Positions 34,491-46,776 are shown, numbered from the stretch's first letter. The stretch: DNA of 64,000 bases from Oscarella lobularis (GCF_947507565.1 NC_089184.1:930001-994000), one strand, 5' to 3'. The notes: generated from the sequence alone by a model not told the origin. Numbers and translations: made by a program.

Positions 34491-34679
34491 GAATGCTGGA
34501 GACGCTCGGTCCGAGCAATGGCGCGATTTTTTCCAGGCGTTGCACCTGCAGTCTTTTGTTTACCCCGCTTTCTCACGGTCCAGAGCTATTTCGAGCTAAT
34601 TTATGTTTGTAGCGTGCTACGCCCTGACAACATTTGGCGACTAAAGCCCGGACGCCAAGTGAAAAGCCTCTCCTCGACC

Positions 34680-37600
34680 ATGAGCGCGACTTCAGAGGCA
34701 GGCGACGTCGGAAACATTCTAGCAAAGGTGCAATTTTACTCTCAATTTGCCTCTACTTCATAGCAAAGGGATTCTTTTCAGGTTCAAGACGAACTTCATC
34801 GGCTCAAAGAACAATTCGCGACAACTAGCGACAGCGAAACGACAGTTTTAGACCTTAGACATCTGGAAAACGCAATCGAGAGAACAGAAAGGGGCATAAA
34901 GGCGAGTTTCGTCGATAAACAGGGAAAGTTCTTATTCCTCTACTAGGCTCACGCAGAAAAGGCGTTTCACGCTGCAAACAATCAGGTACTCACTCTTCCA
35001 CTCGTTTCCAATAACTCTCCAGTTCTCCAACGGTAAGAAAGGCATTTTTGAACTTTTTTCCTAAGCGAATGTTTTTCTAGTGAACCAATTTTGGGATCTT
35101 TGTCAAAGTCTCCTGCAAAGTCTGAGGAAATGCTCATGCAAATATATATTTTATCTATTAATTTTAGGCTCGCTTCTTTGAAAGCAATAACCTCGGGTTC
35201 ATCGACAGTCGGGAGTCCGTCGCCTGGCCAAAAAGTCAGAGAAAAAAAAGAAAATACATTTGTCAATTTGAATCTTTTAGGTCAAAGAGGCTTGGGGCGG
35301 GAGGTTGATCCGAAATCCGACAAATGCCGTTTCCCGGCAGTTTCTCAGTCAAAGATTTGGAGTTTCTCTTCCAGCCGTGGCCGTCAGGGAAAAGCAAGTA
35401 AGTCTCAAACTACAGTAGACTTCATAAAGATGTAGAATAACCTGCTTGTATTATAGGTTCAGGAATCAAAGAAAATTGTTAGCGGAACGACTGTGGAACC
35501 GTTGACCGTGCTTCCAAGGCAAAATAGAATAGATCCTCAAGTGGGCAGAGCTCTGTGCACGTTTGATTTTCTCCCAATCAAGTTTAATTATTTAAAAGTT
35601 GACACCACCGCCGATTACTGAAGACGATGCACGAAAGGGATTGCGAAGTTTAATTGAACGAGGACTAATACCCGTAAGCCCGATTACGAGATCGATTCAC
35701 CTTCTTACTCTATTCTTCTTTAGCCTGCAGCTGAATTGTCGCTCAAGCCGTCTCCGGTCAAGAACAGGCAGGCGAGAGTGAGAGAAAATCTTGAGCTGGG
35801 AGGGGCAGAATTTTAATAGGCGTCTGCACGTAAATTTAGCTTCACAGCCATTCAGCTCAGTTCTCTCGTCTAAAAATCAGCGACGGAACGGCAGGTCAGC
35901 ATCTCGAGGAGCATCACCTAATTATTTCATTGAATAACTTTTTCGAACAGCGGGGTCTAATCTAGCCGGCGTTAAAGTACACATATGAATCTGAAAAACC
36001 TGAGGGAAATACGCACTTCTTTAGGTTGATCCGGACCAAGCGTTTTCTTCACCAAAACCGGTAGAAAAGAAATCGTCTACAAAATCAGTGTCCGCCTCTC
36101 CGCCGCCGCTGCCGCCTTCCCAGGCATGAAAATAGGAAAATTGGTTTCTTTTAACTAATCGTGTAGTAGAATCGTCACTCGTCGACTCTTTCGTGCAGCA
36201 CGGCTCTCTCAGCGAAAGCCACCGCTCGACTGACGCCTGTCACTTTTGAAACCCAATTGCCTCAACTTCCTGTATAAAAATCCCTCGCGGGACGTCGCGA
36301 GCTGAGCCTTTTGTTTTAGGCACCGTATCCTACTCCGGCCACTACATCGATAGATGCGCAGAAAATTGTAATTCAGCAGGGATTTGTTGTCACAACATCA
36401 GCAGTAAGTTCTCAACCAATGGAAATGTTTATAGTCCAGGGAGTCTCTTATTTAGGAGTATGAGGCGTTTCAACAGGCCAATGCTATTCAGTGGGGAAGG
36501 TAAACGAAATCATCGTTGTACTTCGTTTGATTCACATAGTTCTCAAAGTATTGTCTCAATTATCAAGCAGCTGGAAGTGCTACTGAAAGCGTTTTCTATT
36601 CCAATAGCCGTTATCGATTGTGAAAAGTACGTTTGATTTTAAAAAAACACCGAGCATTGCAGCATTTCTATTTGTACAGGCTTTCAGCGTTGTCTTTGCA
36701 TTACGAGTTGGAGCATAGGCCCTCTAGAGAGGTTTGCCTTGAATATCTCGAGTAGTATCACTCGTCAAGAGGTCTAACATAGGAGCTTATGAACTGCATT
36801 ATAAATCAAAAGGACGTTCGACGATTGATGAATGTTCCTGTAACATAATGAGAGAATGACTGTTCTAATATTTTACGTTGGCGTTGTTAGGGGCAGAGAT
36901 TCAAGGCGGCCAATGGACACCACGTGGCAGCCACTTGCATTCAAGTAACAGCTGATTCTCATAAGAAAATATGGCACAACGAATGTTGTTTTCCTCTGTA
37001 GACTCAGTACAGGAGATATAGGGACAGGATAAAGTATCTTGCGTATAGAAAACAGAAATGGGCTGCAGGTGACGATTGATATATTTTCTATCTTCTTATA
37101 AGGTCAACGTTTCGTTAGGCGTCATTGCCATGACGTGGCTATTGCACATCAGAATTCGACGTGTGCGAGAGAGACTCCAAAATCGAAGAGCCCTTCAACT
37201 GGAGCGATTTGCCGAGAGAAGAAAGGCGTGCATTTATATAGAAGAGTCTAAAGCGAATGGGCTAAAAAGGTGTTCACTTTGTCTAGGCTTTGAAAAATGA
37301 TTGGGCCAGCATATCAAAGTCAAGAAGAGTCATTATTCACATACCATCTAAAGGTACTACCTAACTGAAATTTCTCAGACGTTAAATTTTGTTAATGCCA
37401 GGTTACCCCGAGGACATACGAGAAACTTTAAAAGATTTCCCCATATCTCAAAATTACCAAATGGCTCGAATAAGCGACATCAGAGGTCACGACATCGTCA
37501 GCCACCGAAACGCCAATAATATAATAGACCACGTATCCTAGATCCCCTAGTAGAAGTGATATACATTTCTCCGGTGACTCTCAGCGACGAAACTCTTCAA

Positions 37601-39984
37601 TACTACATCAAATTGATGAGAATGTGCTCGGAGAGCGGTAAGAGCGAAATAGGCGACGATGCGTCGTCAGCCACGGCTGCCGATATCGGCGATCGATTCC
37701 ACGTCATTGTTCCTGAACGCTTGAATACGTTCACCGGGCACAATATGGCTCTTTCAACTATTCTGATGTACAGTTTGAAGACGATTGAAAGGTGAGCTAT
37801 AGAAAGACTATCATAGGCAGGGGAAGACTTCAATTTCTCCATCTAAAGAATCAAGAATCTAATCAAGGGAAGACCGGCGTTTATTGTACCTGGTATTGTG
37901 TCGAGAGACGATGTAGCTGTAGCAGATATGCTGGGTAGGAAAGGAGACGATTTTTCTTTTCTTGGTTGGATATCCTTTGCATTAGGTGTGCCTTGTTTGT
38001 CTGCTGAACCGGATGTAGCTCGTTTGTATTCTACCAAATCAGGCGGTAGGATAATATTTGCCGATGCTAAGGTATTTTTTAGAGTCTTTCCCAGTGTACT
38101 CTTATTCTCATCGTTTTGCAGATGGGCGTTCCTCCTTCTGAACTTGGAATTTACGGGGAACAACAGGTACACGTGAACACAGTCTTTGAGACTTTGAGTC
38201 TTTGAGGGTGTCCAGCCCATTCCTCAATATACGCTCCCGCTTTGATCGCTTCTTCTTAAGGTGTTTACCTCCTTGGCGTCACTAGTGACGAACAATCTTC
38301 ACGTGCAGAGATGGATATTCAAGGTGGACGACGAATTCGACAGCAGGGGAATGGGTAGAGACGAGTGATCTTTTTATGCACCTGTCAATATCTCTTACAC
38401 TACCCAGCGTATTGCGATGTGACAAAATATCTCCAATGCTACGATTGGGCGGTAAAGGAGAGCCAACGATACGGCGAAAAATGGACAAAGAAATGGGCTC
38501 AGGTGACTGAAACTCGCTCTGAAAAATACAGAAACAACACGCACACTTTCTTTTGTATATCAGGAAGCGGCCAATGGACGCATTGCTGCTGAACTTCCTT
38601 CCATTCTTAGAAACCACGTTGTCATACTGAACAAAAGAGCGTATCCAACGTGGGAGAAATTTCTTGCCGCTTTTGTCCGAGGCGACGAATGCAGGGGTAG
38701 GTAGAAAGAGTCTAGTTAGTGTCTAAGACCGAATTTTTTTCGTGAGTTCAGGAGGTGGCGTTATCGAAGCCGCACCTCCCAGTCACAGCGTGACGTCACT
38801 GACAGTCGATTTTTTCATTGACCCGTGTCGAAATATTCGACTAATGTCGTCAGGAGATCAGGTATTGAGCGCGATTTCTTTGCGCTTGGGGTTTTTTTCG
38901 TGACGCTCTTTACCGTGGAGGTTCACGATTCACCTTATCACTTGTGCGCCATGTCCGTGCCTCAAGCGTCCGTTGATCCACAGCAGCTAAAGTCAATTAC
39001 GATGGCTGTAGCCAAGTCGTGCTGCAATCGCGGGATTATTGGATACGTTTGCGTCGATTTCGTCACCTTTATTGATCCTCTTACGGTAGCCACAACGCGT
39101 TTTGAAATAATCAATAATTAAGCAAGATCACTATTATTGGTGTTTCTTAGATGAACCAGCAAGTGTGGGCCGTCGATCTTGACGTCCAATACAGCGACAG
39201 CCTGGCCATGTGCCAGCTATTTCGCTTCGTAACGGGCGGCGACTTTGATTTCTCTGCGTCAGGGCTGTTCGAAGTACCAATTGACAATCAGCTGCGGCTG
39301 TACGAAGAGAAGGAAGAGGAGAGACGAAAACGACGCCGGGAATGGGAAGACGACGTCATATTACGGGCAAGGAAGCGCAAAAACCCTGTCGTATGTTCCA
39401 ATTAGATTGTCGTACGCAGAAACGACCAACGGCGGCTCGATTTGGCGTGATGAGCGCTCGACTATACCACACTAATTTGTCTGTCATACGGTACAGCGTC
39501 TTCTTTCAGATGTGCCGGGCGCATACCATCGGATTTGACATGGAGGTTCGCTGAGACATCTGATTTCTTATCTTTTATTAATACCCCAACTCTACTTAAT
39601 ACTTTCTGACGTCGTATTGGTCTTTTAGGAACGATGTGGCTGCGTTTTTACTCTCGTCGACAGTTCCACTCGAAGTCGCATTGGAATGATGTACAAAGAC
39701 ATTCTCTCATTAATTAAAACGTTTTGGTGAGGGTTCTTTTTACAGATGCATTGGCGAGGACTTGCCATCGGCCATCGCTCTCTTTTCTCGCAATCTCTCG
39801 ATCATACATCAGGAAATATCAGCTCCAACGATGCCAGGCATTAACAATTTCAAGGCAAGTCTCTCTCACTCATAGAACAGATGTCTTTTTGAGTGGAATG
39901 GATATGTAGGCTACTGCATTGGAACTGCACAAGATCGCGGGAATAACAGAAGAAAACGAGACCTCTTTCGCCAAACAAGAATAG
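34680..39984 (+). CDS. IQCH: IQ motif-containing protein H
   Basis: Long gene with more than 20 short exons. ATG 34680 opens [16 protein letters not shown]. Coiled-coil exons follow ([36 protein letters not shown]). The diagnostic block [32 protein letters not shown] spans an intron at about 35.7 kb. Then come an IQ motif ([20 protein letters not shown], about 36.95-37.07 kb), [55 protein letters not shown], and the ATP-grasp-like C-terminal half with [10 protein letters not shown] and [24 protein letters not shown]. It ends at [10 protein letters not shown]. Vertebrate IQCH is a calmodulin-binding testis protein. CNBD2 nearby is also a sperm-associated family. Exon limits are approximate. 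Confidence 0.9.
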
Positions 39985-40076
39985 TCATAAAGCCCAACAC
40001 AGGTACAGTATTTCGTATTTTTAATTAAAACGAGCGGGGCAAAGGAAAGCGCAAAATAAACACAAAAGACGTCCAA

Positions 40077-41722
40077 TCAATTAAGATCGAACAACGAGGC
40101 GGTCTTCATCTTCTTCATCTGCCGTTTCTTGTAGCAAACGTAAACACTGCTCAATATAGTCAGTACCAAAGGAATGCCGAGACCCAGTAAAACTGTAAGA
40201 TAGACAAGTAGGGACGGCTTCTGAGGTTCAGGCGTACCGTACCCAATGACTAAACTCCTAGAAAAAAGAAATAAGGATAGCTGGGGTTTTTTTTCGGGGG
40301 CCTCCCCTTTGTCTTACCAGGAAAAATATGTGGGATTCGATTCTTCGGGTGTTTGCGGGTGAAATATGATGTAGAAAACGCGAGCGGTTTTGCTTGCGTG
40401 ATTGCTGTAAAGAGCAGCGACAGCCGAATGAGGTAGCGAGCCATTGAACGGCAGCGTCTTGATATCCGGTTGCATATAAATCTCTAAGCTATTTTCAACC
40501 GTGTGCTTATTAGGTTGAGTGTAAGCAATTGGTTTCCACTGCACATAGCCCCGGTGAGCGTCGCTATTGCCCTCCACGTGCCCAGTGTACGTGCTATGTA
40601 AAAACGAATGCAAAGAAAAGAACGAAAAGTCGCGCGTTTTTCTTACTAAAATATCGACGGCGTGTATTCGTCGTCGATGGATCGTTTCTTTGTGACGTAC
40701 GGCATCGTTTTTTCGTTCGCCGTTTCCGGATCGGAAACGAGGACGACTTCCAATACGACGCTCTCGTCGCTCGCGTTCGTGTACGCGACGTCCAACCCGA
40801 GCTTGACGTTGATCACCGTCGAATTGACAGAAAATGGCAAGTGAGGAAACGGATCCTGAGACCCCGCCTCCTTAGCAGCAGCAAACTAAAAAAATTATCA
40901 ATGATTTTTATTCTTAGATGAACTTTTGCGTGTGGCACCTCTATGTCGAGCCACGCGTGAGGCGTGATGGTGTGATTGCCTTTATAGCGCTGCGTCGCAT
41001 TGCGAGGAAAGTACTTCAAAGGCAAGGAGCCGTTAAAATGGCCTCCTATTCCATCCTCTTTGTCAGTAAGCGTCTGCGTCCCGCTAAACGTCTCCCACTC
41101 GAAATCGGGAAAGTGAGTCGAATTGACTTCAAATGTGATATTATTGCAATTGTGTAGGCCACCGTTCGGCGATCCGGCACAGGTCAGATTCAACAACGTC
41201 TTGTCGAACGTGAAAAACTTGCTGACGATAAACCCAAAGGAGAAATCCCTCTTCATCTCGATCGCATCGAGATCAACAGTAACATTCGAATTGTCATCCG
41301 GAGACAATTCCCGTATCGTCCAATTGGTCGAAATCGTCGTCGGTTTGTCCGAGTATCCGACGACTATTGACGGCGTGCCGATCGTGCTCCACAGATAGTC
41401 GACGTGGCCGGAGAATGATGCTGGCGCGACGGGCGTCGCGTTCGCGTGTTTGAAACCGTCGCCAGTCGCGTTCATCCATCGAGACGAGTCCGAGCAATTC
41501 GTCGGCGTGCACGATTTGCTTTGTTGCGATGGGCATAGCTTGCATCGCGACGTCGCCGCCAGATTTTCTTGGAAGGAGACCTGTTCAAGACGAGTTCCTC
41601 GAACGGGATCCCTTTCCCGTTTTTTTGATACGTACGGTTCTCTTTGGTGTTAGCTTGTCGTCTTCCGTGCTCGGGCGTAGCGATGCAGAGAGCACTAAGA
41701 TGAATAAAGCGAGTTTGGTCAT
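40077..41722 (-). CDS. GLMP: Glycosylated lysosomal membrane protein
   Basis: Minus-strand gene. ATG 41722 gives a signal peptide (MTKLALFILVLSASL). A phase-0 intron (donor GTACGT, about 41635; acceptor about 41583) joins to a Cys-rich segment (SRCKLCPSQQSKSC) and then a heavily N-glycosylated lumenal domain (many NxT/S: NATG, NWT, NVT, NLT, NNIT, NST, NGS, NAT, NHT). The GLMP-specific RSIDDEYTPSIF near 40675 and VQWKPIAY near 40540 are present. One TM helix lies near 40150-40230, followed by a short basic tail (CYKKRQMKKMK). GLMP partners and stabilises the lysosomal transporter MFSD1. No canonical C-terminal YxxPhi signal was clear to me. Confidence 0.88.
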
Positions 41723-41774
41723 TTTGTTCTATCAGCGCACGCTAAGGCGACTCGACCCCTCCTCGTGCGAAAGG
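41723..41774. promoter_or_regulatory. 52-bp bidirectional promoter core, GLMP/ENSA copy 1
   Basis: 52 bp separate ATG 41722 (-) and ATG 41775 (+). Confidence 0.5.
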
Positions 41775-42229
41775 ATGGCAGACGATACTCCTACAGCGAC
41801 GGATTCGCCGCCGTCGGACGCGAAGCAGAACGGCGACGCCCCAAGCAAAACCGTCGACGTAAAAAAGCCGTGTTTTGCCCAGCGATTTTGCCTAGTAACG
41901 CGTCTTTCCACAGGCGAAGGCCGCTATGAAGCAGCAGGACGCCGTGTTCAAAGCGAAATACGGTCTAACGAGTCCGAAGGGATCGGAGATTCTGCAGAGA
42001 CGAATATCCAAAGGGGTAGGATCGTATTGCAGCTCGCGTCACAGTGACGTAACACGCGTCATGCACGTAGGGAAAGGGGCAGTATTTCGACTCGGGCGAC
42101 TACAACGCTTCCAAGGGGAAAACGGGCGCGCCAGGACCTCCTGTGCTTCGCACGCTTTTGAACAAACCCGAAGTGCCGAAAAATGCGACGAGGAAGATTT
42201 CGGGCTTGGCGGCACCTTTGCCCAAGTAG
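41775..42229 (+). CDS. ENSA: Alpha-endosulfine/ARPP19, copy 1
   Basis: Exons 41775..41858, 41914..42015 and 42071..42229, all phase 0, give 114 residues. The core KYGLTSPKGSEILQRRI and the invariant KGQYFDSGDYNASK are present. The Ser in FDSGDY is the Greatwall (MASTL) site, whose phosphorylation makes the protein a PP2A-B55 inhibitor at mitosis. The N-terminus is acidic and Ser/Thr-rich. The C-tail (PPVLRTLLNKPEVPKNATRK) is basic, with no obvious KRKPS-like PKA site. It forms a tandem pair with the next gene, with the same intron positions. Confidence 0.95.
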
Positions 42230-42542
42230 ATTCACCACCACAAATTTTGTAGAATAGTTTTCGTTTGAGCACGCGTGCGCGAATTTTTACCCCGACTATT
42301 TTTGTATTTGTGTCAACTTTTAAAAGTTCATGTCTGACACGCGTCAGACGTGCAAAATTCCACGTGCGCAACCAGACAGTGGTTACGGTAACGATTTATT
42401 TTCCCGCCAACATCCGGACCGATTATAGGCGCGCTACATTCTATTGATCGTGTTTCAGGACGCACGCGCGTCTGGTAGGCAGTCGAAGCCGACGTTTTGA
42501 TTCCTCGTGTCGAGAAGCTAGAAGCGAAGAGCGCGCGGAGAC
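42230..42542. other. Spacer between the tandem ENSA genes
   Basis: 313 bp holding the 3' UTR of copy 1 and the promoter and 5' UTR of copy 2. No other coding signal was seen. Confidence 0.6.
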
Positions 42543-43049
42543 ATGGAAAAGAAGAGCTCACCAGACGGCGAAGCCGCTCCACGCAAAGAAACAGTTGACG
42601 TAATTGTGTTCTCACGCCCCCTTTGCCCTCTCCTCCGTCGATATCGTCGCTTTTTTCGACAGGCGGCGTCGATAATGAAGGAAGAGGAGGCAAAATTTCA
42701 AGCGAAGTACGGACTAACGCGTACGAAAGGCTCTGAAATCCTCCATCGGCGCATATCACGTGGCGTAAGAAATCGCAGCCCCCCCTCAGTGGCACGCGTT
42801 TACTCTCCCCTCGCCTTGCGATAGGGAAAGGGACAGTATTTCGACTCGGGCGACTATAACGCGTCGAAATCGCGAACGGCCATGGGTCCCCCGCTCCTGC
42901 GAGCGAACATGCCGCGCGATCGGAAAGTGTCGGCACCGTCGCGATTGGCTCCCTCGTCGTTCGAAAGAGGTGACAGCAGTGACGACGGTGGCGGCGCGAG
43001 ACCGAACGCCGCGCCCCAAGTTTCCCCGCCTCCTGAAATCGCGACTTAG
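42543..43049 (+). CDS. ENSA: Alpha-endosulfine/ARPP19, copy 2
   Basis: Exons 42543..42599, 42663..42764 and 42825..43049, phase 0 throughout, give 127 residues. Exon 2 is exactly as long (102 nt) as in copy 1 and encodes KYGLTRTKGSEILHRRI. Exon 3 starts with the same GKGQYFDSGDYNASK. The N-terminus is shorter. The C-tail is longer and different, with DRKVSAPSRL and ERGDSSDDGG, rich in possible phosphosites. The shared gene structure and adjacency show a tandem duplication. The intact FDSGDY implies that both could inhibit PP2A-B55. Confidence 0.94.
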
Positions 43050-43344
43050 CCATACGGTTTGGCTTTGAAGGGGACACGGGTTTTTTGTACAGTAGAGTAG
43101 CAAAGCGCAGTTTGCGTTTTTTTTTCGTGCACGGACTAATTACAATGTTACTTAGGGTAATCCGGGATTTATCCTTTTGCGTGGTTTTCGTGGTTAGAGT
43201 ACACAAACTTCCTGCAGCTAGGCATAATTTAAAAAATTATGAATAGGTACATGTAGAAAGGTCGATTGAGTCAGCAGTCATGAGTGTTCTCGAACATTCT
43301 GGGCATGCGCGTGTGTCGCAGTCCACGAGCTGTGAAGAAAAGAA

Positions 43345-45163
43345 ATGTCGTCGACGATCACGCCAAGGTGTCTCTGGGGTCAAAGGGGAGCATATGTTTA
43401 TCTCTCCGTTCAATTGTGCGACGTAGAGGTGAGCGGTGAACGAACGAGCGTCATCTGCCTGCGATAGTAACGCGACTTTTGGCAGCCGAACTCCATTGCC
43501 GTCGAGTGGAAAGACAAACGCGCGAGCTTCCAAGGTGAGACGACGCGACGCGAGCGCGCTGACGATCGGACGAACTTTCGTCGTCACGAGCTAAACTGGT
43601 CCAGACGGTTTTTGCGAAACGCGATGATCTCAAATAGCGTAGGGTCTCGTGAGAATACGCTAGGGGGGCTCCTCCCCCGGAAACGTAGTCATTTGTACGT
43701 GTGTATAGCGACCGGAGTGGGGTCACAGGGGAAGAATTTGTATGGATTTGATGTTGAGCTCTACGACTCTATCTCTCAGAAAGTAAGTCGTTTTTGCGGA
43801 GTTTCTCGAGCGTTTGGCTGACGTCGTTCTACAGGATTGTTGCTATGAGGTAAAAGGACGAGAGGTTTGCCTCAAGATCAGAAAAGCTGCTGGTGAAATC
43901 AGGATGATATTCATAAGAAATTGATTATGTTTAGCTGGTTTATATAGGCGAGAAAGAGTGGCCTAATTTGGTTGCAGGCAGCAATGGGACTCCCCATTGG
44001 CTCGGTGTCAATTTCGATCTGATTCAAGTGGACGATTCAGAAGACGAGGAAACGAAACGAAGAAAGGTAGAGAATGACTTTGTATAAATTTCTTATTCAT
44101 CAAAAGCGTAAGGAATTTACGTCTCCTTTCGTGAATGGCACCATAGAGAAGCAGATCAAAAAAGCCGAAAAAGACTGTAAGAGAGATAACAGTGAAGTAG
44201 CAAAGACACTCCATAACGCGTTTTTCCATTTGAAGTCAAGCGCTTGCTCATCAGCATCTATCTGTTCACATACAATTCCCTTCAATGGGTCGTCTTTACA
44301 TTGATACTGATCGTAGCCGCTTATCAGTTCATTTATTATGGATTCGGTAGGTTGGTTCATTGCATTTCTCTCTGTGTATCCTGTATCTTTGCCTATATAA
44401 AGATGAGGGCGCGTCTAAAGTCTATAATGCCACGTCGACGCTCATGAACTTGGGACAGGGCATGGCTTTTCTAGAAATAGTCCATCCCCTGTTGGGTTTT
44501 GTTCGAACGGGCGTATCAACGACAATTGTGCAGGTAGGGGAAACACGCTGTTATTAATTAATTAATTAATTTTTCTTAGGTATTTGCTAGAAATGTTTTG
44601 CTCTTTCTTCTCGTCAATCCTTTGCCGCAACTCCACTCTCATTGGACGACAGCCTGGCTTTACATTGCCTGGTCAGCTGCAGAATTTCTTCGGTAAGACA
44701 ATCCTCACGATAGGAACCACCCTAGTCAATCACGAACGCACTCCTAGCTATCCTTACTACGCTCTCGCATGCATCAAAAAAAGAAACTGGCTTATTACTT
44801 GGTTGAGATACTCTGGCTGGATCATTTTGTATCCAACTGGCTTCTTCCTTGAAGGTGCAGCCCATATATTTCCCTTTATGTGCACAACTGAGTTAACTAA
44901 TTCTAGCTTGGGTGGGCTTCTCCGCGACGCCGTATCTCCAGGAAACTGGTCTCTACTCTTGGACGCTTCCTAATCCGTTGAATATTTCCTACAATGCAGC
45001 GTGGGTCAATCAGTTTTATCCCGTATTTGTGGCCATAGGTAAGAAGGGCATAATGGAATGAGAGAAGGCTTTTATTTCTCGATGTGCAGGTGCAGTGAAA
45101 ATGTATCGTCATATGTTGCGTCAGAGGAGGAAACAGCTATCCTCGAAAACGAAGTCAGAATAA
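43345..45163 (+). CDS. HACD3: 3-hydroxyacyl-CoA dehydratase 3 with N-terminal CS domain
   Basis: ATG 43345 opens exon 1 (to 43428): ITPRCLWGQRGAYVYLSVQLCDVE, the start of a CS/p23 domain. The next exon, about 43486..43534 (NSIAVEWKDKRASFQ), and GKNLYGFDVELYDSISQK from 43729 continue it. A phase mismatch between these last two leaves one small exon or border unresolved. Then come EEWPNLVAGSNGTPHWLGVNFD, the acidic linker DDSEDEE, and the multi-pass PTPLA domain: NATSTLMNLGQGMAFLEIVHPLLGFV, PYYALACIKKRNWLITWLRYSGWIILYPTG-FFLE (candidate catalytic Tyr and Glu). The end is RRKQLSSKTKSE. It catalyses the dehydration step of very-long-chain fatty acid elongation in the ER. Confidence 0.9.
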
Positions 45164-45277
45164 AGACAGAGAAAGTAAGAGAGTCTCAGTTTCGCCAATG
45201 TAATTGACTCTTTGAATGGTTTACTTATAAGGCAACAAACAGATATATGTAGATCGTTTTTTCTCCCGTCTGTTCAC

Positions 45278-46675
45278 TTACCATTTCACAGTAAACGGGT
45301 TTATGGTTCTCTCAATCGCGTGATACCGCGTGTGAAGTAAAGTTCTCGCCGTCTCGGAGTCCTCCCCGCCTAGCCACACGTCATAAACTTCCCCTAGTGC
45401 CGCTTCAAGTTTCCCTTTTTCGCTCTCGCTTCCCAGTGACCCATACAGGGTTTCTACCTTAGCAAGAACGTCCTTGCTCGTCTCGTTCTCTCGCGCGCGA
45501 ATTTGCCCGCCGCCGTTTAGACACGCCGAAGGGCACGCCATGACTTCGACGAATTGGTAGTCACATCTCTTTCGCTTGATTTTTTGAATCAGAGTCTGAA
45601 TATTACGAAAGCCATAGGCAATAGCAAACTTCAACGGTACCACGGGATCGCCGTTGTCAACAGCAACGGTCACCTCTTTAAAATCGCGATTTCGCAGCGT
45701 TTTGACGCTGAGCTCTTTTGCTGGGCAATTGTAAAGTTCTTTGGCTGCGTAATGGAGAATGAATTCGAGGTATCCGTCGGATCCGCTACCATAGCAACTC
45801 TCGCCGTGTTGATTCGACGTCAGAAAATCTGGTTTGACGCTGGAAAGACGAGTCATATCAATATTTTGATCTTGGATCAGTTTTTCGATTTCCAAGGAAG
45901 TTACAACGCAATCGACGTCACGCGTTCGATAAATATCATCGTAAAAATCGCTTCGCGACGCTTCGAGTTTTTTATCGTAGCAAGGCATGACGGTGACGTG
46001 ATAAATCTGATCGGGCGTTTTGCCGAATCGTCGACCGAAATGATGTTTCACGAGCGATCCCATGATTTGCTGTGGCGATTTGGCGGTGCCAATGTGAGGA
46101 AGGATGTGAGAGCCGTGCGCTTTTTCTGCGTAGCATACCCACCCGGGACACGCGGAGGCGAGCATGGGAAGGGGCGCCGCTTCGCGAGAGCGGCGCGCGC
46201 GATCGACGAAGTCGCGCGCGCTCTCGCGTAGCGACATCGCGATTGCGAGCGATAAATCGAAAACGTGATCGGCGCCGAGGTGTTTGAATAATCCGGCGAG
46301 TTTCGTCGTCGTTTCGGCGGCGGCGATATCGTAGCGTGTCGCTAGGGACGCGGCCGACTGCGGCGATATCGATACGATTAGAACGAGTCGCGACGGATCG
46401 TCGAGCGGCTTCGATTTGTTTGCAGCGAAAACGCGAATCATTTCCTCGTCGCTCTGCTTCGAGATTAGAACTGATTCGGCCGACGTTATGCAGCCACTGC
46501 ACGCGAGGCAGTCGTTTAGCGTGATTTGAGCCTTGGGAAGGCTTTCGCCGCCGTTGATTCGTACAACGCTGGCACTTTCGCTTCCTTCGAGGACTTTTAC
46601 CGGTTTTATGCACTCTGTCGACGGTCCGATAAAGTCGTCGAGGTCGACGAGCCGAAGGGCACCGCTAAAAGCCAT
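45278..46675 (-). CDS. CIAO3: Cytosolic Fe-S assembly factor CIAO3 (NARFL/IOP1)
   Basis: Single-exon 465-residue protein of the [FeFe]-hydrogenase-like family, which hands Fe4S4 clusters to the CIA targeting complex. Cys ligands of the N-terminal cluster: STECIKP (about residue 22) and CLACSGC (about 56-62). Hydrogenase-fold ligands: ACPGWVCYAEK (about 175), VMPCYDKK (about 230) and MACPSACLNGGGQ (about 380). The protein ends with Trp (NPFTVKW), as is usual for this family and for other CIA-dependent clients. CIAO3 rather than NARF is favoured by the absence of a nuclear CaaX-type end. The start at 46675 is 101 bp from the ubiquilin ATG. Confidence 0.96.
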   Translation of the reverse strand: MAFSGALRLVDLDDFIGPSTECIKPVKVLEGSESASVVRINGGESLPKAQITLNDCLACSGCITSAESVLISKQSDEEMIRVFAANKSKPLDDPSRLVLIVSISPQSAASLATRYDIAAAETTTKLAGLFKHLGADHVFDLSLAIAMSLRESARDFVDRARRSREAAPLPMLASACPGWVCYAEKAHGSHILPHIGTAKSPQQIMGSLVKHHFGRRFGKTPDQIYHVTVMPCYDKKLEASRSDFYDDIYRTRDVDCVVTSLEIEKLIQDQNIDMTRLSSVKPDFLTSNQHGESCYGSGSDGYLEFILHYAAKELYNCPAKELSVKTLRNRDFKEVTVAVDNGDPVVPLKFAIAYGFRNIQTLIQKIKRKRCDYQFVEVMACPSACLNGGGQIRARENETSKDVLAKVETLYGSLGSESEKGKLEAALGEVYDVWLGGEDSETARTLLHTRYHAIERTINPFTVKW

Positions 46676-46776
46676 GAAAAACGACAGTCTGCACGGATTA
46701 AATATTTGTTCTCCTGCGCGTACGGGGACTCTTCATTGACCTTACCGAACCCGGATATTCCATTTTAGGCGAAGTC
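46676..46776. promoter_or_regulatory. 101-bp bidirectional promoter region, CIAO3/ubiquilin
   Basis: 101 bp between divergent ATG codons at 46675 (-) and 46777 (+). Confidence 0.5.

Noticed and set aside
42328-43206. 292-residue minus-strand ORF
   Set aside because: It runs through all exons and introns of ENSA copy 2 in antisense, with Arg/Ser-rich composition typical of a shadow frame.
43237-43587. 116-residue minus-strand ORF with genome-like codon use
   Set aside because: It is antisense to the first HACD3 exons (43345..43428 and about 43486..43534), which match the CS domain, and it begins with GTG rather than ATG.
45554-46613. Two ORFs of more than 200 residues (one on each strand)
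   Set aside because: Both overlap CIAO3 in other frames. CIAO3 has all its conserved Cys motifs, the others have no recognisable domain.
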